The notes beneath the pieces were generated by a model, which did not search any database, had not been told where the DNA came from, and worked only from the letters and a program-made list of their open reading frames with translations. Both the position numbers and the translations under genes were made by a program. From assembly GCF_902806315.1 (NCBI RefSeq), contig NZ_CADCWD010000033.1, positions 1 to 64,000 of the forward strand: a DNA stretch of 64,000 nucleotides, in the 5' to 3' direction. This stretch comes from an uncultured Sphingosinicella sp. (GTDB lineage Bacteria; Pseudomonadota; Alphaproteobacteria; Sphingomonadales; Sphingomonadaceae). Shown here in pieces: positions 29,230 to 38,565 of this stretch. Positions within the stretch are counted from its first letter, which is position 1; every line of letters starts with the position of its first letter.

Positions 29230-30612
29230 ATGAGTCATCGTTTCGACCCGACCTCTTTGCGCGAATATGACATTCGCGGGATCGTGGGAGAGACGCTGAA
29301 GGAGGAGGACGCTTATGCGGTCGGGCGCACCTTCGGGACTTTGCTGCGGCGCGGGGGCGGCCATCGGGTGGCGGTCGGATATGATGGGCGAACCCACTCG
29401 CCTGCATTGGAGCAGCGACTGGTGCGCGGGCTTACCGAGGCCGGCGTCGACGTGGTGCGGATCGGCATGGGGCCGACGCCGATGACCTATTTCGCCGAGG
29501 CCGAGCTCGAAGTGGACGGCGGCATCCAGATCACCGGCAGCCACAATCCGGCCAATTACAACGGCTTCAAGATGGTGATGTTTCACACCGCCTTTTTCGG
29601 CCAGGACATCCAGAAGCTCGGGCGCATGGCCGCCGAGGGCGACTGGGAAGAGGGCGAGGGCAACGTCACCGAGTTCGACATCATCGACATGTATGTCGAC
29701 CGGCTCGTCCGCGACTTCGACGGTGCCGCCTTTCGCGTGGGCTGGGATGCCGGCAATGGCGCGGGTGGGCACATCCTCGAGCGGCTGGTGAAGCGTCTGC
29801 CCGGCGAGCACCACCTTCTCTACACGGAAGTCGACGGCACCTTTCCGAACCACCATCCCGATCCCACCGTCGAAGCCAATCTGGCCGACCTGAAGAAGTT
29901 GGTCGCAGAGAAGAACCTCGATTTCGGGATCGCCTTCGACGGCGACGCGGACCGCATCGGCGCGATCGACGGCGAAGGCCGGGTGATCTGGGGCGACCAG
30001 CTCCTCTCCATCCTCGCCGAGCCGGTCCTGCGCGAAATGCCCGGCGAGACGATCATTGCCGACGTGAAGGCGAGCCAGGCCCTGTTCGACCGCGTCGCGG
30101 AATTGGGCGGCAAGCCGATCATGTGGAAGACCGGCCACAGCCTGATCAAGTCCAAGATGAAGGAGACCAAGGCTCCGCTGGCAGGGGAGATGAGCGGCCA
30201 CATCTTCTTCGCCCACCAATGGTACGGCTTCGACGACGCAATCTACGCTGCGCTGCGCCTGATCCAGGCGGTGACTCAGCTCGGCGGTTCGCTGACGGCT
30301 TTGCGCTCGGCGATGCCCGCCATGATCAACACGCCGGAAATGCGCTTCCAGGTCGATGAAAGCCGCAAGTTCCCGGTCGTTGAGGAAGTGCTCGAGCGGC
30401 TCTCCGGCAACGGCGCCACGGTCGATCGCACCGACGGTGCCCGGGTCAGCACCGACGACGGGTGGTGGCTGCTCCGCGCCTCCAACACCCAGGACGTTCT
30501 GGTCGCGCGCGCGGAGGCGAAGAGCCAGGACGGGCTCGACCGTCTCGTCGCGCAAATCGACGAGCAGCTCGCTTTGTCCGGCCTGTCGCGCGGCCCGCAA
30601 GTGGCGCACTAA
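29230..30612 (+). CDS. Phosphomannomutase/phosphoglucomutase
   Basis: 'REYDIRGIVGETL', 'GGIQITGSHNPANYNGFKMV', 'FDGDADRIGAIDGEGRVIWGDQLL', 'EMSGHIFFAHQWYGFDDAIYAALR'. Confidence 0.95.
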   Translation: MSHRFDPTSLREYDIRGIVGETLKEEDAYAVGRTFGTLLRRGGGHRVAVGYDGRTHSPALEQRLVRGLTEAGVDVVRIGMGPTPMTYFAEAELEVDGGIQITGSHNPANYNGFKMVMFHTAFFGQDIQKLGRMAAEGDWEEGEGNVTEFDIIDMYVDRLVRDFDGAAFRVGWDAGNGAGGHILERLVKRLPGEHHLLYTEVDGTFPNHHPDPTVEANLADLKKLVAEKNLDFGIAFDGDADRIGAIDGEGRVIWGDQLLSILAEPVLREMPGETIIADVKASQALFDRVAELGGKPIMWKTGHSLIKSKMKETKAPLAGEMSGHIFFAHQWYGFDDAIYAALRLIQAVTQLGGSLTALRSAMPAMINTPEMRFQVDESRKFPVVEEVLERLSGNGATVDRTDGARVSTDDGWWLLRASNTQDVLVARAEAKSQDGLDRLVAQIDEQLALSGLSRGPQVAH

Positions 30613-30852
30613 TTGAAGGCGGAAGCGCTCGCTTATTGCGCGGCCTGGGCGGCCCTCGCCTTCGCCGGTTGGCACCTGTCCGGCCTGGGCGCCGGGCTGC
30701 TGCTCTCGGTCGGGCTGTTCCTGATCGTCATGCCGACCAGCGCACTGGTGCTGAGCCGGAGCGGCAACTTCAATCTCGAGCGCGGTGTGCGCTGGGGCAT
30801 TCTGGCGCTCGCTGCGCTCGCCCTCGCCTCCTACGTGGACGCCGCCGTCTAG
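30613..30852 (+). CDS. Small membrane protein, hypothetical
   Basis: 79-aa hydrophobic ORF abutting pgm-like stop (TTG start). Confidence 0.55.
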   Translation: MKAEALAYCAAWAALAFAGWHLSGLGAGLLLSVGLFLIVMPTSALVLSRSGNFNLERGVRWGILALAALALASYVDAAV

Positions 30853-32366
30853 GCGGCGTGGCTGCCGAGCGCCTTCTGGCGGCGGCGCTGGACGGACGAG
30901 CCGATCCCCATCGCCTCCCGATATTTGGCGACCGTCCGCCGGGCGATGTCGAAGCCCTTGGCGCGCAGCAGATCGACGAGCTGATCGTCCGACAGGATGG
31001 CGCGCGGCCCTTCGGCCAGGATCAGCGTCTTGATGTGGCTCTTCACCGCTTCGGCTGAAACCGCGTCGCCGCCGTCAGAGCTCTGGATGCCGCTGGTGAA
31101 GAAATATTTGAGCTCGAACATGCCCCGGTCGCAATCGAGATATTTGTTCGAGGTCACGCGGCTGACGGTCGATTCATGCATGCCGATCGCTTCGGCCACC
31201 GTGCGCAGCGTCAGCGGACGCAGATGCGCGACGCCGTGGCGGAAGAATCCGTCCTGCTGCTTGACGATCTCCGTGGAGACTTTGACGATCGTGCGTGCCC
31301 GCTGGTCCAGGGCCTTCATCAGCCAGTTTGCGCTGGCGAGGCAGTCCGACAGCCAGGCCTTGGACTGCTTGTCCTGCGGACCGGCCGCGAGCTCGGTATA
31401 ATAAGTGCGGTTGACGAGCAGCTTCGGGAGCGTCGCACTGTTGAGCTCGATGGCCCAGCCAGTGCCGCGGCGGCCGACGAAGACGTCCGGCACGATGCCG
31501 TCCACCGCCTCGGCCTGGCCGAAGCGACAGCCGGGCTTGGGATCGTAAGCGCGCAGCTCGCGGATCATGTCCGACAGATCCTCGTCGTCCACGCCGCAGA
31601 TGCGCTTCAGTGCGGCGAGATTGCCCTTGGCCACGTAATCAAGGTTGGCGATCAGCCGCGCCATTGCCGGGTCGTAGCGGTTCGCGTCCTTCGCCTGGAT
31701 GGCGAGGCATTCAGACAGGGATCGCGCACCGACCCCGGCCGGATCGAAGGTCTGGATGATGGCGAGCACCCGCTCGACTTCGTAAAGCGGGACGCTCAGC
31801 CGTTGCGCAATCTCGAGCAGCGAGCCGGCGAAATACCCGGTCTCCTCGATTTGATCGATGATCTGGCCGGCGATGAGGGCGTCGATGGCGCTCAACACCG
31901 TGCCGATCTGGTTGGTGAGATGCTCGTGGAGCGACACGCCGCCGCTCGCAAACTCGTCGTAGTCGGGCCCTTCGCCGCCGCCGGCAGCGCTGGTCGAGAT
32001 GCCTTCCAGCCCCAGCCCGCCATCCATGCCGCGCATGCTGTCGGCGGCGCTGTCCTGGTGAAAGCTCTCGCTGTCATAGTCGATGTCGAGCGGCGCGTCG
32101 GCTGCGGCGTCGCCGGTCTGCACGAGCAGGTCCACGGTCGCGGGCTCCTCCCCGTCCGAAAGGACGATTTGAGGCTCCGCGACTTCGCCATGGGCTTCCT
32201 CATCGCCCGCGCCGCTCTCCAGCAGCGGGTTTTTGTCCATTTCCTCGGCGATGAAGCCTTCGATCTCGAGGTTCGACAGCGCGAGCAGGCGGATCGCCTG
32301 CTGCAGCTGCGGCGTCATGACCAGCGACTGGCTTTGCCTGAGGTCGAGGCGAGGCCCGAGCGACAT
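30849..32366 (-). CDS. rpoN: RNA polymerase factor sigma-54
   Basis: 'LRQSQSLVMTPQLQQAIRLLALSNLEIEGFI', HTH 'LRTVAEAIGMHESTVSRVTSNKYL', RpoN box 'IARRTVAKYREAMGI'. Confidence 0.97.
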   Translation of the reverse strand: MSLGPRLDLRQSQSLVMTPQLQQAIRLLALSNLEIEGFIAEEMDKNPLLESGAGDEEAHGEVAEPQIVLSDGEEPATVDLLVQTGDAAADAPLDIDYDSESFHQDSAADSMRGMDGGLGLEGISTSAAGGGEGPDYDEFASGGVSLHEHLTNQIGTVLSAIDALIAGQIIDQIEETGYFAGSLLEIAQRLSVPLYEVERVLAIIQTFDPAGVGARSLSECLAIQAKDANRYDPAMARLIANLDYVAKGNLAALKRICGVDDEDLSDMIRELRAYDPKPGCRFGQAEAVDGIVPDVFVGRRGTGWAIELNSATLPKLLVNRTYYTELAAGPQDKQSKAWLSDCLASANWLMKALDQRARTIVKVSTEIVKQQDGFFRHGVAHLRPLTLRTVAEAIGMHESTVSRVTSNKYLDCDRGMFELKYFFTSGIQSSDGGDAVSAEAVKSHIKTLILAEGPRAILSDDQLVDLLRAKGFDIARRTVAKYREAMGIGSSVQRRRQKALGSHAA

Positions 32367-32371
32367 GGCGG

Positions 32372-33151
32372 CTAAAGCTCGAAGCTCTCGCCGAGATAGA
32401 GCCGGCGGACATTCTCGTCGGCGACAAGTGCCTCGGGGCTGCCCGCGAACAGCACCTGGCCATCATAGATGATGCAGGCGCGATCGACGATGTCGAGCGT
32501 CTCGCGGACATTGTGATCGGTGATGAGCACGCCGATGTCGCGCTTCTTGAGCTCCATCACGAGCCCGCGAATGTCCGATATCGAGATCGGGTCGATGCCC
32601 GCGAAGGGCTCGTCCAGGAGCATGATCGACGGGTCGGCCGCGAGCGCACGTGCGATCTCGCAGCGCCGCCGCTCGCCGCCCGAAAGCGCCATCGCCGGCG
32701 CGTCGCGCAGCCGCTGGATATTGAACTCGTTGAGCAGCTGCTCAAGACGCTCCGCCCGCACCCGCCGGTCGGGCTCGGCGACCTCAAGCACGGCCATGAT
32801 GTTCTGGCTGACGGTCATGCCGCGGAAAATCGATGTTTCCTGCGGCAGGTAGCCAAGGCCCAGGATCGCGCGGCGATACATGGGAAGGCCGGTAATGTCC
32901 TCGCCGTCGAGAAGGATGCGGCCGCTGTCGGGCTTCACCAGTCCCATGATCGAGTAGAAGCAGGTCGTCTTGCCGGCACCGTTGGGGCCGAGCAGGCCCA
33001 CCACCTCGCCGCGCTCCACGTGCAGCGAGACGTCGGTCAGAACCGCCTTGCGATCGTAGCTCTTGGCGATCGAGACGACGGAAAGACCGCGCGACGCTTC
33101 ATCGATCGCCGCGGCTCCGCTCGGCCTCTCGATGGCGGCACTCTCGTTCAT
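32372..33151 (-). CDS. lptB: LPS export ABC transporter ATP-binding protein
   Basis: 'VVGLLGPNGAGKTTCFYSIMGLVKPDSGRILLDGEDITGLPMYRRAILGLGYLPQETSIFRGMTV', 'LSGGERRRCEIARALA'. Confidence 0.97.
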   Translation of the reverse strand: MNESAAIERPSGAAAIDEASRGLSVVSIAKSYDRKAVLTDVSLHVERGEVVGLLGPNGAGKTTCFYSIMGLVKPDSGRILLDGEDITGLPMYRRAILGLGYLPQETSIFRGMTVSQNIMAVLEVAEPDRRVRAERLEQLLNEFNIQRLRDAPAMALSGGERRRCEIARALAADPSIMLLDEPFAGIDPISISDIRGLVMELKKRDIGVLITDHNVRETLDIVDRACIIYDGQVLFAGSPEALVADENVRRLYLGESFEL

Positions 33152-33287
33152 CGTCCCCCGCTACCACGCCCCGCGGCACAGACGAAGCGCCGATACGCTC
33201 CGTCTGGCAAGCTTCCTGCATGACCCGGCGTGAAAGGTCGAGCCTTCTTCACGCTAAGCCACTCTGTTCTTGCCGAACTGTTGCGTT

Positions 33288-33833
33288 TCAGTTGCGGCGC
33301 TGAGGCACCGTGAAGGTGCCCGTCACGCGCCCGCCTGTGGTCTGGGTGCCCGCGGGCGCGCCGGCCGTACGTCCCCCTCCGTCCATCACCGCCCGTCCGC
33401 TATCAAGGTCGAGCACGAGACGTCCGCCCTGCACTCGCGATTCCCCGCGGGTCAGAGTGACGCCGCCCAGGAGTGTGATCAGGCGCGTGTTGAGGTCGTA
33501 TATCGCATATTGCCCACGCGCCGTTTCGGACGGACTGCGCACCGTCACCCCGCCGCTCGCGTCGATCCGCTGGATCTGGATTCCACCGGTATCGGCATAG
33601 GCAACGGTGACGCGGGCCGCGCTCAGCGTCATGCTCGCCTGCGTCGCCACGACATTGCCCGAGAAGATGGCGCGGTCGGCACGGTCCTGCACCTCGATGC
33701 GATCGGAAGCCACAGTGACGGGCGCATTGGTATTGTGCCCCTTCAGCGCCGAGGTCGCGCCCTGCCCGATCGCCGGCGCTCCGCCGACGAGCAAGGAGGC
33801 GAGCGCCGCCACCGAGATGCTGAGCCGTTTCAT
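33288..33833 (-). CDS. lptA: LptA/OstA family periplasmic LPS transport protein
   Basis: Signal peptide, OstA-like 'HNTNAPVTVASDRIEVQDRADRAIFSGNVVATQASMTLSAARVTV'; between lptB and lptC. Confidence 0.9.
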   Translation of the reverse strand: MKRLSISVAALASLLVGGAPAIGQGATSALKGHNTNAPVTVASDRIEVQDRADRAIFSGNVVATQASMTLSAARVTVAYADTGGIQIQRIDASGGVTVRSPSETARGQYAIYDLNTRLITLLGGVTLTRGESRVQGGRLVLDLDSGRAVMDGGGRTAGAPAGTQTTGGRVTGTFTVPQRRN

Positions 33834-33838
33834 GTCGT

Positions 33839-34477
33839 TTATCTGAGACCGCCCTGAACGATATGCAAGCGCGCCCGGCCGGTGAGCTTCACGTTGCGGC
33901 TCTGCATGTCCGCTTCCAGCTTGTCGGCCGAGAAACGCCCGAGCGGCATCGTGCCGTCGACGCGACCGTCGCTCTCGAGCGTGCGCTTATTGAGGTCCGC
34001 GGCCACGTCGCGTGTCTGGAGGCGATAGCCGTCGGCGGCGCTGAACAGGATCGGGCCGATTACATTCACCTTCTCTTGCTCCATGTTATAGCGACCTTTG
34101 CCGGCCTGAAGCTGAGCCGGGCCGCCGTCCAGCGCGATCCGCGCTTCCATTCCGGTGATGTCCACCACCGGATCCTGCGCGGAAACCTGAACCGCCGAGG
34201 CTGCATCGAGCGTGAACGGACGCCCCCTGTCGTCCTGGCCGCGATAGCGGGCGGTCTGCACCCGCATCCGCTCGTTGGTCGTCTCGACCTTGTTCTTGTC
34301 GAGGAGGAAGCTAATTTCGGGGCCTTTGCGGAGCGGTGTGATCGCCAAGTAGGCCATCAGCACGCCGATCAGCGCGGGCAGCGCGATCTTCATCAGCCGC
34401 ACGAGCACGTCGTGGCCGCCGCCCGGCGCCGCCCAGCCCTGCCGCTTCATGCGCTCACGGACGGCGGCCTCAGACAT
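33839..34477 (-). CDS. lptC: LPS export ABC transporter periplasmic protein LptC
   Basis: Single TM then LptC-type beta domain; synteny rnd-lptC-lptA-lptB-rpoN. Confidence 0.88.
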   Translation of the reverse strand: MSEAAVRERMKRQGWAAPGGGHDVLVRLMKIALPALIGVLMAYLAITPLRKGPEISFLLDKNKVETTNERMRVQTARYRGQDDRGRPFTLDAASAVQVSAQDPVVDITGMEARIALDGGPAQLQAGKGRYNMEQEKVNVIGPILFSAADGYRLQTRDVAADLNKRTLESDGRVDGTMPLGRFSADKLEADMQSRNVKLTGRARLHIVQGGLR

Positions 34478-35087
34478 GGGCGAAAATGTCCTCCTCCGGC
34501 CAGCCGGCGAGGTCGAGCATCGCGCGGTGCGGCAGGAAGTCGAAGCAGGCCTGCGCCAGGTGCATCCTGCCTTCGCGCGTCAGCCGTTCATCGAGCTTCT
34601 CCTTCAGTGCGTGGAGATAGCGCACGTCGGAGGCCGCATATTCCTTTTGCGCGTCGCTGAGATCCGGCGCGCCCCAGTCGGACGATTGCTGCTGCTTCGA
34701 AAGGTCCTGCCCGAGCAGCTCCTTGACCAGCTCCTTGAGGCCATGACGATCGGTATAGGTGCGGATCAGCCGCGAAGCCGTCTTGGTGCAGTAAACGGGA
34801 CCCGCCATCACGCCGAGATAGGCTTGCATCAGCGCCAGGTCGAACCGGGCGAAATGGTAGAGCTTGAGGCGGCTGCGGTCGGCCAGCACCGCTTTCAGGT
34901 TCGGCGCGGAATAGTCGCTGCCGGCGGAGAAGCGAACGAGGTGCTCGTCGCCCCGCCCGTCCGAAATCTGGACGACGCAGAGCCGGTCGCGATGCGGATG
35001 CAGCCCCATCGCCTCGGTGTCGATTGCAACGGCGCCTGGGGCGAGCGCGCCCTCCGGCAAGTCTTCTTCGTGGAAACGCACAGTCAT
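34470..35087 (-). CDS. rnd: Ribonuclease D
   Basis: 'VAIDTEAMGLHPHRDRLCVVQISDG', 'LKLYHFARFDLALMQAYLG', 'QKEYAASDVRYLHALKEKL'. Confidence 0.92.
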   Translation of the reverse strand: MTVRFHEEDLPEGALAPGAVAIDTEAMGLHPHRDRLCVVQISDGRGDEHLVRFSAGSDYSAPNLKAVLADRSRLKLYHFARFDLALMQAYLGVMAGPVYCTKTASRLIRTYTDRHGLKELVKELLGQDLSKQQQSSDWGAPDLSDAQKEYAASDVRYLHALKEKLDERLTREGRMHLAQACFDFLPHRAMLDLAGWPEEDIFAHV

Positions 35088-35172
35088 GCGCCCGGCATAA
35101 GCGCAAGCGCCGCCCGCCTCAATGGCTTGCGTCGGGCCGCCCGACGCCTCGGATCGGTATCATTGACACCAT

Positions 35173-35197
35173 AAAATGCCGACTCGCCCGGCATTTT
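35173..35197. promoter_or_regulatory. Perfect 9-bp inverted repeat with flanking A/T tracts (terminator/attenuator-like hairpin) in the cold-shock gene leader
   Basis: aaaatgccg-actcgcc-cggcatttt, between divergent rnd and the CSD gene. Confidence 0.55.
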
Positions 35198-35312
35198 CTT
35201 TTCGGCTATAGCCTCCGAAGGTGCGCCATGATTCCGCGCCGAAACCGTTTGCGCGTTTGCCCAGCGCGGTGGTTCTTGAACAGGGTTCGGGCGCGGGAAA
35301 GAATAAGACGGC

Positions 35313-36182
35313 ATGAGTTTCGATAGAGGACGCCGGGGTGATCGCGGCGGGCGCGGCAGGGACAAGCGCGACGGTTTCGGAGACGAGAGTTTCGGCGGCG
35401 GCGGCGGTTTCGAGGACCGCAGCAGCTATGGCGGCGGCGGTGGACGCGGCGGTTATGGCGGCGGCGGTGACCGATTCGGCGGCGGCGGTGGCAGCGGCTA
35501 TGGCGGCGGCGGCGGCGGTGATCGCTTTGGCGGCGGTGGCGGCGGCTTTCGCAGCGGCGGTGGCGGCGGCTTCGGCGGCGGCGGTGGCGGCTTCGGTGGT
35601 GGCGGCGGCGGCGGTGGCCGCGGCATGCCCCCGCAGGTCGTCGGCGAAGGCAAGGGCATCGTCAAATTCTTCAACGGTCAGAAGGGCTTCGGCTTCATTG
35701 TCCGCGAGGATGGCGGTGAGGACGTGTTCGTGCACATTTCCGCGGTCGAGCAAGCGGGCCTCACCGGCCTTGCCGAAGGCCAGCCGCTCGACTTCACGCT
35801 CGTGGATCGCGGCGGCCGGATCTCCGCGACCGACCTCAAGATCGAGGGCGAGCCGATGCCGGTCACTGATCGTGGCCCGCCGCGCGAAGATCGTGGCGGT
35901 CCGGGCGGCGGTGGCGGCTTCGGCGGCGGCGGCGGCGGCGGCGGCGGCCCGCAGCGCCAGCTGACGGGCGAAAAAGCCTCCGGCACCGTCAAGTTCTTCA
36001 ACGCGATGAAGGGCTTCGGCTTCATCAGCCGCGATGACGGGCAGCCCGACGCTTTCGTGCACATCTCGGCCGTCGAGCGCGCCGGCATGGTTTCCTTGAA
36101 CGAGGGCGACCGGCTCGAGTTCGAACTGGAAGTCGATCGTCGCGGCAAAACGGCGGCGGTGAACCTGGCGCCGATCCAGTAA
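35313..36182 (+). CDS. Glycine-rich tandem cold-shock-domain protein
   Basis: N-terminal Gly/Arg/Phe-rich tract, then two CSDs: 'GIVKFFNGQKGFGFIVREDGGEDVFVHISAVE' and 'GTVKFFNAMKGFGFISRDDGQPDAFVHISAVE', joined by a second Gly-rich linker. Confidence 0.93.
   Translation: MSFDRGRRGDRGGRGRDKRDGFGDESFGGGGGFEDRSSYGGGGGRGGYGGGGDRFGGGGGSGYGGGGGGDRFGGGGGGFRSGGGGGFGGGGGGFGGGGGGGGRGMPPQVVGEGKGIVKFFNGQKGFGFIVREDGGEDVFVHISAVEQAGLTGLAEGQPLDFTLVDRGGRISATDLKIEGEPMPVTDRGPPREDRGGPGGGGGFGGGGGGGGGPQRQLTGEKASGTVKFFNAMKGFGFISRDDGQPDAFVHISAVERAGMVSLNEGDRLEFELEVDRRGKTAAVNLAPIQ
35391..35628 (+). repeat. Low-complexity (GGC/GGT)n tract encoding the Gly-rich segment
   Basis: Near-continuous ggcggcggtggc-type repeats interrupted by Phe/Arg/Asp/Tyr codons. 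Confidence 0.8.
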
Positions 36183-36203
36183 CAGTTCCGCCTAGCGGAC
36201 CAG

Positions 36204-36238
36204 AAGCCCGGCCGCTCACTCGAGCGCGCCGGGCTTTT
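36204..36238 (+). terminator. Rho-independent terminator after the CSD gene
   Basis: aagcccggc ... gccgggctttt: 9-bp perfect outer stem followed by T-run. Confidence 0.75.
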
Positions 36239-36302
36239 CTTTGGCGAAGCACTTTCTTCGGCATCAGTTGATGATATATTCTGTGCTCTGAAGGAGCGCG
36301 AC

Positions 36303-36494
36303 ATGAGAACCACCGTAGCCCTTGATGATGATCTCTTGGCAGAGGCTCAGGCGTTCACGGGCATCTCGGAAAAGTCCGCGCTTCTTCGCGAGGCGCTGAA
36401 GGCGCTCGTGGAACGCGAGGCTGCCCGTCGATTGGCTCGCATGGGCGGATCGGACCCGAACGCGACAGCGGCTCCCCGGCGGCGAAACTTCTAA
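36303..36494 (+). CDS. VapB-type antitoxin
   Basis: 'MRTTVALDDDLLAEAQAFTGISEKSALLREALKALVEREAARRLARMGGSDP'; immediately upstream of a PIN toxin. Confidence 0.9.
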   Translation: MRTTVALDDDLLAEAQAFTGISEKSALLREALKALVEREAARRLARMGGSDPNATAAPRRRNF

Positions 36495-36495
36495 G

Positions 36496-36861
36496 ATGAT
36501 CCTGGTCGACAGTTCCGTATGGATCGACCACCTGCGCAAGGCCAACACCGCTCTTTCGGAAGCATTGAAGGCCAATCGGGTCCTGGCCCACCGCTACGTC
36601 ATTGGCGAGTTGGCGCTCGGATCGCTGAAGGACCGGAGCTTGATACCGGCGAAACTGGGGCGGCTGCCACACGCAGTGCAGGCGACGGACTCCGAAGTAA
36701 TGCACCTGATCGAGGGTGAGCGCTTGTTCGGGACTGGCATCGGCTATGTCGACGCTCACTTGATCGGCAGCGCCAGGCTGACTTTTGCCTCCTTGTGGAC
36801 GCGCGACAAGCAGCTTCGGGCTGTGGCCGACCGGCTCGGCCTCGCGTCTGCTGACCCGTAG
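36496..36861 (+). CDS. VapC-type PIN-domain toxin
   Basis: 'MILVDSSVWIDHLR', 'RYVIGELALGSL', 'GIGYVDAHLIGSARLTFASLWTRDKQLRAVADRL'. Confidence 0.92.
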   Translation: MILVDSSVWIDHLRKANTALSEALKANRVLAHRYVIGELALGSLKDRSLIPAKLGRLPHAVQATDSEVMHLIEGERLFGTGIGYVDAHLIGSARLTFASLWTRDKQLRAVADRLGLASADP

Positions 36862-36865
36862 TGGC

Positions 36866-38518
36866 TCAGCTCACCATCCGCCGCAGCGTCTCGATCGTGT
36901 CGGCCTCATGCGCCGGTTTGTCGCGGCGGATGCGGGAGACGCGGGGGAAGCGCATGGCGAGACCGGATTTGTGGCGCTTGCTTTCGTGGATGCTGTCGAA
37001 GGCGACTTCCAGCACCAGGCTCTTCTCCACCTCGCGCACGGGCCCGAAGCGCTGGACGGTATTGTTGCGCACGAACCGGTCGAGCCACATCAGCTCCTCG
37101 TCCGTGAAACCGAAATAGGCTTTTCCCACGGGCAGCAGCTCGCCTTCCGGGCTCCAGCAGCCGAAGGTGAAATCAGAATAATAGCTAGAGCGCTTGCCGC
37201 TGCCGCGGGCGGCATACATGAGCACGCAATCGGCATTGAGCGGGTCGCGCTTCCACTTATACCAGTGGCCGACACGGCGGCCCGCCACATAGGGGCTGTC
37301 GCGGCGCTTCAGCATCACCCCTTCGATTGAGGCGTCGCGGGAGCCGGCGCGGATCTCCTCCAGCTGCTCGAAGCTCTCCGCCTCGATCAGCGAGGATAGG
37401 TCGAACCGCTCGGGGTTGAGCGTCGGCACGAACGCCTCCAGCCGCGCCCGACGTTCTTGCCATGTGAGAGAACGAACATCCTCCGCGCCGTCGAACAATA
37501 TGTCGTAGAGCCGGACGAAGGCGGGATAATCGCTCAGCATCTTGGGCGAGACGATCTTGCGCCCGAGCCGCTGCTGGAGCGCGTTGAAGCTGGCAGCGGC
37601 CCCGCCATGTTCCTCCGCGCCCTGGAACTCGCCCTTCACCAGCAGCTCGCCGTCGATTACGCCCTCCCGGTCGAAAGCCTCGGCCACTTCGGGGAAGCTG
37701 CGGGTGATGTCGTCGCCTGCCCGGCTGTAGAGCCGCGTCTCCTGGCCGACACGCACGATCTGGACGCGGATGCCGTCCCATTTCCACTCGGCAGCATAAT
37801 CATGCATCGAGACGCGTAGATCCTCGAGCCCGTGGGCGAGCATGAAGGGCCGGAAGACCGGCACATTGCGCGATGTCGGCTGCTCCGCCTGTCCATCCGC
37901 CCAGGCGAACAAGGCGGTGTAGGGCGGCCCGATCCCGTGCCACACCTCTTCCACCGCATCGACGTCCAGGCCGAAGGCTTCGGCCAGCGCCAGCTTGGCA
38001 AGCCGCGCCGAAATGCCGATGCGCAGCTCGCCGGTTGCGAGCTTGAGCAATGCGTAGCGTCCGCTCGCGTCGAGATGGTCGAGCATATGGGCAAGCGCCT
38101 GCGGTGCTTCGGAGCGGCCGAGGCCGGCCAGCCGTTCCACCACATTGCCGATCCTGAGCGTTCCGTCGTCGATGTTCGCCGGCTGCTCGATCCGCTTGGG
38201 CCAGAGCAGGGCAACGGTTTCGGCAAGGTCGCCGACATAGTCGCGGCTCATGTGGAAGAGCACGGGATCGACTCGCTCCTCCGTGATCGCGCGGATTGCG
38301 GCGGACTTCACCGCCGGCAGGTTGAGCTCGCCCGTGAGCGCCGCCAGCGCATAGCCGCGGTCGGGGTCGGGCGTGCGCTTCAGATAATCGCCGATCAGCT
38401 TCAGCTTCGCATTACGCGACCGCGTGTAGACAAGGGCGTCCAGCAGCTGGGAAAAATCGCGCATCGGGTCCGTAACGACAGGCGGCGCATAGATATCCGG
38501 CCTGCACGAAATCTGCAC
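36866..38518 (-). CDS. Cisplatin damage response-type ATP-dependent DNA ligase
   Basis: 'MRDFSQLLDALVYTRSRNAKLKLIGDYLKRTPDPDRGYALAALTGEL', nucleotidyltransferase motif 'AEWKWDGIRVQIV', 'EGVMLKRRDSPYVAGRRVGHWYKWKRDPLNADCVLMYA'. Start likely the MRDFSQ methionine. Confidence 0.93.
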   Translation of the reverse strand: MQISCRPDIYAPPVVTDPMRDFSQLLDALVYTRSRNAKLKLIGDYLKRTPDPDRGYALAALTGELNLPAVKSAAIRAITEERVDPVLFHMSRDYVGDLAETVALLWPKRIEQPANIDDGTLRIGNVVERLAGLGRSEAPQALAHMLDHLDASGRYALLKLATGELRIGISARLAKLALAEAFGLDVDAVEEVWHGIGPPYTALFAWADGQAEQPTSRNVPVFRPFMLAHGLEDLRVSMHDYAAEWKWDGIRVQIVRVGQETRLYSRAGDDITRSFPEVAEAFDREGVIDGELLVKGEFQGAEEHGGAAASFNALQQRLGRKIVSPKMLSDYPAFVRLYDILFDGAEDVRSLTWQERRARLEAFVPTLNPERFDLSSLIEAESFEQLEEIRAGSRDASIEGVMLKRRDSPYVAGRRVGHWYKWKRDPLNADCVLMYAARGSGKRSSYYSDFTFGCWSPEGELLPVGKAYFGFTDEELMWLDRFVRNNTVQRFGPVREVEKSLVLEVAFDSIHESKRHKSGLAMRFPRVSRIRRDKPAHEADTIETLRRMVS

Positions 38519-38565
38519 CGAAAAGCGATTGGCGCCTGCAGGCCGGGCGCGGCTAGTAAGCGGTC

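Noticed and set aside
27904-30675. 923-aa minus-strand ORF antisense to mipZ/dnaJ/pgm
   Set aside because: Antisense shadow of high-GC3 coding sequence; His/Arg/Asp-rich composition with no family motif, and the sense genes are unambiguous.
35391-35628. GGC/GGT repeat tract as a CRISPR or satellite array
   Set aside because: It is in-frame low-complexity coding sequence for a Gly-rich protein segment; no spacer/repeat periodicity of CRISPR type.
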